Below are positions 59,120 to 64,000 of a stretch of 64,000 nt of DNA, one piece after another. The stretch lies in the NCBI RefSeq assembly GCF_049243985.1, contig NC_135372.1, positions 63,160,318 to 63,224,317 on the forward strand, in the 5' to 3' direction. The position numbers and the translations under genes were made by a program. The DNA comes from Paroedura picta. Its lineage: Eukaryota; Chordata; Lepidosauria; Squamata; Gekkonidae. Positions within the stretch are counted from its first letter, which is position 1. Each line of letters begins with the position of its first letter. Under the pieces are notes generated by a model. That model saw only the letters and a list, made by a program, of their open reading frames with translations, made no database searches and was not told where the DNA came from.

Positions 59120-59299
59120 ATAAAGAACATCCCAACATAAGAGAAACCATGGTGGATCTAGTCCAGCATTCTATATCACATGATGCCATCAGCAGTTCCA
59201 CCAAGGGGCAGAACTCCAGAAACTCTTCCACTGTTGCCCCCCAAGCACCTAGAATAGAGAGCAATGCTGCCCCAGACATCGGAAGGTGTTCCATCCCCT
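59120..59299. mobile_element. Common squamate repeat fragment
   Basis: AACATAAGAGAAACCATGGT then GGATCTAGTCCAGCATTC resembles an abundant lizard repeat whose family I cannot name. Confidence 0.35.
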
Positions 59300-59631
59300 T
59301 CCTTAAAATCATAGAATCATACAGTTGGGCCACACAGGCCATTTAGTCCAACCCCCTGCTCAACGCAGGATCAGCCCAAAGCATCCTAAAGCATCCAAGA
59401 AAAGTGTGTATCCAACCTTTGCTTGAAGACTGCCAGTGAGGGGGAGTTCACCACCTCCTTAGGCAGCCTATTCCACTGCTGAACTACTCTGACTGTGAAT
59501 TCCCCCCCCCCGATATCTAGCCTATATCGTTGTACTTGTAGTTTAAACCCATTACTACACGTCCTTTCCTCTGCAGCCAGCAGAAACAGCATCCTGCCCT
59601 CCTCCAAGTGACAACCTTTCAAATACTTAAA

Positions 59632-59911
59632 GGTAAAGGTAAAGGTATCCCCTGTGCAAGCACCGAGTCATGTCTGACCCTTGGGGTGACGCCCTCTAGC
59701 GTTTTCATGGCAGACTCAATACGGGGTGGTTTGCCAGTGCCTTCCCCAGTCATTACCGTTTACCCCCCAGCAAGCTGGGTACTCATTTTACCAACCTTGG
59801 AAGGATGGAAGGCTGAGTCAACCTGGAGCTGGCTGCTGGGATTGAACTCCCAACCTCATGGGCAAAGCTTTCAGGCGGCTGCCCTACCACTCTGCGCCAC
59901 AAGAGGCTCTC
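59632..59911 (-). mobile_element. Sauria-type SINE inside the CR1
   Basis: Full-length minus copy with a 14-bp duplication TTCAAATACTTAAA (59618-59631 and 59912-59925). Confidence 0.9.
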
Positions 59912-60038
59912 TTCAAATACTTAAAGAGGGCTATCATGTCCCCTCTCAACCTGCTTTTCTCCAGGCTGAACATTCCCAAGTCCCTCAACCTATCAATCTT
60001 CATCAGTTTAATTGCCCTTTTTGACACCTTTTCCAATG

Positions 60039-60236
60039 GGTGACCTTGGGCTCGCCACGGCACTGATAAAACTGTTCTGACCGGGCAGTGATATCAGGGC
60101 TCTCTCAGCCTCACCCACCCCACAGGGTGTCTGTTGTGGGGAGAGGAAGGGGAAGGCGACTGTAAGCCACTTTGAGCCTCCTTTGGTTAGGGAAAAGCGG
60201 CATATAAGAACCAACTCCTCTTCTTCTTCTCTTCTA
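60039..60236 (+). mobile_element. tRNA-derived SINE, second family, 5' truncated, inside the CR1
   Basis: GGTGACCTTGGGCTCGCCAC to CGGCATATAAGAACCAACTC with a CTTCTT-rich tail. Confidence 0.75.
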
Positions 60237-60259
60237 AATGTTGGGCTCCAATATGTATT

Positions 60260-60665
60260 GGACGATAAGGAAGGCCGAGCGTCAAAGAATTGAGGCTTTT
60301 GAACTGTGGTGCTGGAGAAGACTCTTTCGAGTCCCTTGGACTGCAAGGTGAACAAACCGGTCAGTCCTAGAGGAGATCAGCCCTGACTGCTCCTTATAAG
60401 GCCAGATCCTGAAGAGGAAACTCAAATACTTTGGCCACCTCATGAGAAGGAAGGACTCCCTGGAGAAGAGCCTAATGCTGGGAGCGATCGAGGGCAAAAG
60501 AAGAAGGGGACAACAGAGAATGAGGTGGCTGGATGGAGTCACTGAAGCAGTAGGTGCAAATTTAAATGGACTCCGGGGAATGGTAGACGACAGGAAGGCC
60601 TGGAGGATCATTGTCCATGGGGTCGTGATGGGTCGGACATGACTTTGGACCTAACAACAATAACA
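60260..60665 (+). mobile_element. BovB (RTE) LINE 3' end inside the CR1
   Basis: It contains TTTTGAACTGTGGTGCTGGA, AATACTTTGGCCACCTCATG, AGAATGAGGTGGCTGGATGG and GGTCGGACATGACTTTGGAC, ending CAACAATAACA. This is strikingly close to the BovB 3' coding end and tail. A 10-bp duplication AATATGTATT flanks it (60250-60259 and 60666-60675). Confidence 0.92.
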
Positions 60666-61893
60666 AATATGTATTACTTTGCGCTTGCCCATGTTGAACC
60701 TCAATTGCCACGTTGATGCCCGCTCACTTAGTCTCAACAGATCCCTCCAGAGTGCCTTACAGTTCTCCCTGGTTTTTATCCTCCTGAACAACTTACTGTA
60801 TTCTGCAAACTTAGCCATAACACTGCTTATTCCCAACTCCAAATTGATAACAAACAAGTTTAAAAGCACTGGATCTAGTACTGAATCCTGCGGTATACCA
60901 CTGCTCACTAGCTTCCACTGTGAAAACTGGCCATTTATACTCACTCTCTGTTTACTGTCAGTTAACCAGGTTTTAATCCACAAGGGGACTTGTCCTCTTA
61001 TTCCATGACTGCTGAGTTTACTTAGGAGCCTTTGATGAGGAACTTTATCAAAAGCTTTCTGGAAGTCTAGATAAACACAGTCTACTGGGTCACCCTTATT
61101 CTGTTCTGTTCTTGTACCAGGTGCCATGGAGTTATTATGCTGCCAATGAGGGGTAAAATAAAACCCCAATGACCATGGCAAGGTACAGTGCCATGCCAGA
61201 ATCTGATGAATGGTCTGAGAGAAGGAATATATCTTTAAAGCAAACAAGGCTGAAGATGCAGACCATCAGAAACCTATATCTTTCTGGGCAAAAGATGCAT
61301 ACCCTCTTAAGAAACCTGGTGGCGCCTCAGAAGTCAGGTGAGAAACTTTGAAAAATTGTGCACTCTGGTACAACCACATGTATGCGCACAGCTTTCAATA
61401 GTGTTCCATTTCCTTAAGCTTCATAGTTGCTAGCAGGAAGCTAAGGTAACTCTTTCTGAATTTGTCATGGAGATGCATTATTTAGCTGATTTCTGTGAGT
61501 GTGGCCAGATAAACCCTGGGTTTGACTGCATGCTGACTTTGCAGGTATGCACAACATCTTCAATCACTGATGAGCCCATAGAAGGACAGTTTGCCTGAAA
61601 TTTTAGTCACGGAGAAGGCCCCAACCTTTACAGGGGCCACTTTCTGGGGTTTTGTGGAACTCAATGGTATTTAGCGCATATTACCCTTCCTCAACGGGTG
61701 AGCAGACTAGGTATCATGGGCAGTTCTGTCGAACAGCACTGCGTGTCCTGTAATACCCAATAATATTTGGGTATCTGCTTTTGAGGGAGCCAGATGATGG
61801 GTGATGGAGAAGGTGAGGGAACAGACAGGCAGGACTGTCTTCACGACGGATACTTGAGACATCTGGACCACATTTATAGGATGCATTTAGATT

Positions 61894-62139
61894 AGGGTTA
61901 CCAACTTCAGGTTCAGGAATGCAAGGAGATTTGAGGGTGCAGCCTGGGAGGGTGGGATTGAGGGAGGGTTGGGACCTCTGTTGGGTATAATGCCATAAAG
62001 TCCTCCTCCTAAAGCCGCCATTTCTTCTAGGGGAAGTGGAACAAGTGTTTTAAAGAAACAAATAAAGCAATCTATGTTGTTGGAAAATCAGTTGCAATTC
62101 TAGGAGATCTCCAGCATCCACCTGGAAGTTGACAACCCT
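61894..62139. mobile_element. AGGGTTGCCA-type dispersed element, both ends present
   Basis: AGGGTTACCAACTTCAGG at the left and GAAGTTGACAACCCT at the right are inverted copies of each other. Inside: TAGGAGATCTCCAGCATCC. Confidence 0.55.
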
Positions 62140-63690
62140 ACAGTAGGGTATCCGTTGGGACTTTTGGACTAGCTTGGTCCTGAGTCCCTCCGGAAAAATA
62201 GAGCTGCAGAGTAAGAGAGCACTTGAAAGTATGTAGTTATTAGTTACCCTTGTGGATGAGGCACAGATTCAGTATCACAGCGCTTTGAAGCATTCACACT
62301 CTTTACTGTGTGGTTATTTACAGAAATATATCATATTTATCTGCTTAAGAAGAGTGCAAAAGAGTAGCTAAAAAGCAGCACATTGCATGCCTCTTGTGGT
62401 TCGGCTGCACATAGACTATATCCCACACATCAGCAGAGCTGAGAGCCTTAATGGCTGTTGCCTCTTGCTTGAGCAAAGCACACTCAGAGCCTTTTCTTCC
62501 TGAAAAAGCAGCAAGTAGGCAGTGGTGCATCATCAAAAAAAGGAGTCAGACCATGTACTGGCGTTTTCCCACTGCTCATGGCTGCAATTCCCAGCACTGG
62601 CCATCTGGCACCACTAGTGAGCACACAGGTGCACCTTATCTACTTAAATAGCTTAAGGACAGCCCTTCAAGGCTAACCTCACCCAATTACTTGCTGATTG
62701 TAATTCCAATAGTATCCAATAAGTGAAAGGGGGGCAGTAGCAGGGCAAGGTTGGTAAGAACACAGTGCAGATGGGTTGGTCCTAGAGACATCTGAGGAAG
62801 GGCTAATCCTATCACAGAAGGTGACCAATAATCAGAAGCAGACCTACATGAACCCAACCTATCAGAACTGACTATGGAGCAGGAGCCCCAGGGTAATGAG
62901 GGTGAAGATCTATCACAAAACAAATTCTGAAATTACTGTTCCTGCCTCCCCTATAATTGGGGGAGAATAAGAAAACTGAATTCCTTCAATGTATTTCTCT
63001 GGTTTATTCTTGTTTTTATATGTAAAAACAAAATCTCTGCTTGGGTTTTATATGCTGGATGCTGAGACTCTGCTTGTAGATCATCTGATAGATGCATCAG
63101 TTACCCAAGTCCATACATTATCCAGTAACTCATTCTGGCTTGTGATAGTTCTGCATGCACAAATAACTCCCTTGAAAGTTAAGAAGGGGAGCATTCTATA
63201 CTTATGACGGCAGCAGAGGGCCATGAATAGTTAGTAACCTGCGCTTGTCCGAAAATCTAAAAATGATGCAAAAAGCTTCATACTAACTTAAATACTGAGA
63301 TTGTTTCCATATTACAGGCTCAGCTGCCAGCTTGTCCTTTAGAATCCTTCTCTTGGAGTCTTTAAATGAAAGCTTTGCTGCACTTATTTTAGTTTGGGAG
63401 ACCATGTATAGACTTCCTAAACCATAATTTCAGAAGATCTTAAATTATAAAAGCCTCTAGACTCTAAATTAGTGGTAACTGGAGTTCTACTAGTGTCTGC
63501 CCTTAACAAATTTTAGCGTGGAAGAGACTGTTTTGAGCTAGAAAAGAATACAGCGTGAAATATTGTATATACCTCTTCACTTGTCAAAACATTGTCTATG
63601 TGACTTGTATTTTACAGTAGTTCCCAAGTATCAAGAAGGATGAAGGGAAGAGTGGAATTTTGACAGTTCTTTGTCTTTTACATTCTTACA
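62140..63690. other. Unassigned intergenic or intronic sequence
   Basis: No host exon, RNA gene or named repeat seen. Confidence 0.35.
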
Positions 63691-63699
63691 GACATCTTT

Positions 63700-64000
63700 A
63701 CAGGTTCTTCCCGGGGCCTGGGGACCAAGCCCTATGAAGAAAGGCTGGGAGGGACTTGGGAATGTTCAGCCTTGGAGAAGAGGAGGTTGAGAGGGGACAT
63801 GATTGCTGTCTTTAAGCATTTGAAAGGTTGTTACTTAGGGAAGGGCAGGGAAAGATTCCTGTTGGCAGCAGAGGGTAGGACCTTCAACAATGGGTTTAAA
63901 ACTAGGTAGAGAACAATATTGTCTAGATATCAGGAAAGAATTTTTCACAGTCTGAATAGGTCAGCAGTGGAATCGACTGCCTAAGGAGGTGGTGAACTCC
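63700..64000 (+). mobile_element. CR1 LINE, C-terminal part, runs off the window
   Basis: The + strand reads YEERLGGTWECSALEKRRLR then GDMIAVFKHLKG, the CR1 ORF2 end, and reaches the same CCTAAGGAGGTGGTGAACTC region seen reversed near 59450. Frame breaks occur near the end. Confidence 0.85.

Larger units (their letters stand above)
59300..61120 (-). mobile_element. CR1 LINE with nested insertions
   Basis: Minus strand from right to left: RT motifs YLDFQKAFDKVPHQRLLSKL and INGQFSQWKLVSSGIPQDSV, FAEYSKLF where active CR1 has FADDTKLF, then after insertions the C-terminal end EFTVRVVQQWNRLPKEVV and the 3' UTR ending ATGATTCTATGATTTT near 59305. The catalytic Asp pair of the RT is changed and the frame is cut by BovB (60260-60665) and two SINEs, so it is dead. 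Confidence 0.88.

Noticed and set aside
59043-59342. 99-codon minus ORF
   Set aside because: It overlaps a common repeat and the CR1 tail and shows no domain.
60651-61247. 198-codon minus ORF as a host gene
   Set aside because: It is the reverse transcriptase part of a dead CR1 LINE.

Overview
The window looks like ordinary nuclear DNA of a squamate reptile (lizard or snake). The evidence is spliced vertebrate genes with GT-AG introns together with a squamate repeat load: full-length tRNA-derived Sauria-type SINEs with (ACCTTT) tails, BovB (RTE) LINE 3' ends, CR1 and L2-like LINE pieces, a 5S-rRNA-derived SINE, several hAT MITE families, one Harbinger-type MITE and non-autonomous Helitrons. 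I could not fix the species. No retrovirus-like element, CRISPR array, tRNA gene or functional rRNA gene was recognised.

Two host genes are certain, both on the + strand, head to tail. Positions 505 to about 12,730 hold the 3' two thirds of MCOLN3 (TRPML3, mucolipin-3); its first three exons lie left of the window. Positions about 16,400 to 40,300 hold all of MCOLN2 (TRPML2, mucolipin-2), from a CpG-rich promoter to a tiny last coding exon. Both encode six-pass endolysosomal cation channels, and their exon lengths and splice phases match almost one for one, which marks an old tandem duplication. In human the order is DNAI3 - MCOLN3 - MCOLN2 - LPAR3 with the last three on one strand, so the same order is likely here.

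From about 40,300 to the end I see no protein-coding host exon. A second CpG-rich block near 52,200-52,600, with a plausible splice donor, is a candidate promoter and 5' untranslated exon for the next gene; LPAR3 is expected from synteny, but none of its coding sequence is in view. The rest is intergenic DNA dense in repeats, including a CR1 LINE at 59,300-61,120 cut by a BovB copy and two SINEs, and another CR1 running off the right edge.

The most unusual items are a 1,033-bp Helitron filled with a 108-bp in-frame minisatellite, a swapped N-glycosylation site in TRPML2, a CLEAR-like box in the MCOLN2 leader, a GC-rich hAT MITE inside the apparent MCOLN3 3' UTR, and an exact 50-bp direct repeat bracketing 1.7 kb of intergenic DNA. 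No new multi-gene system was found.
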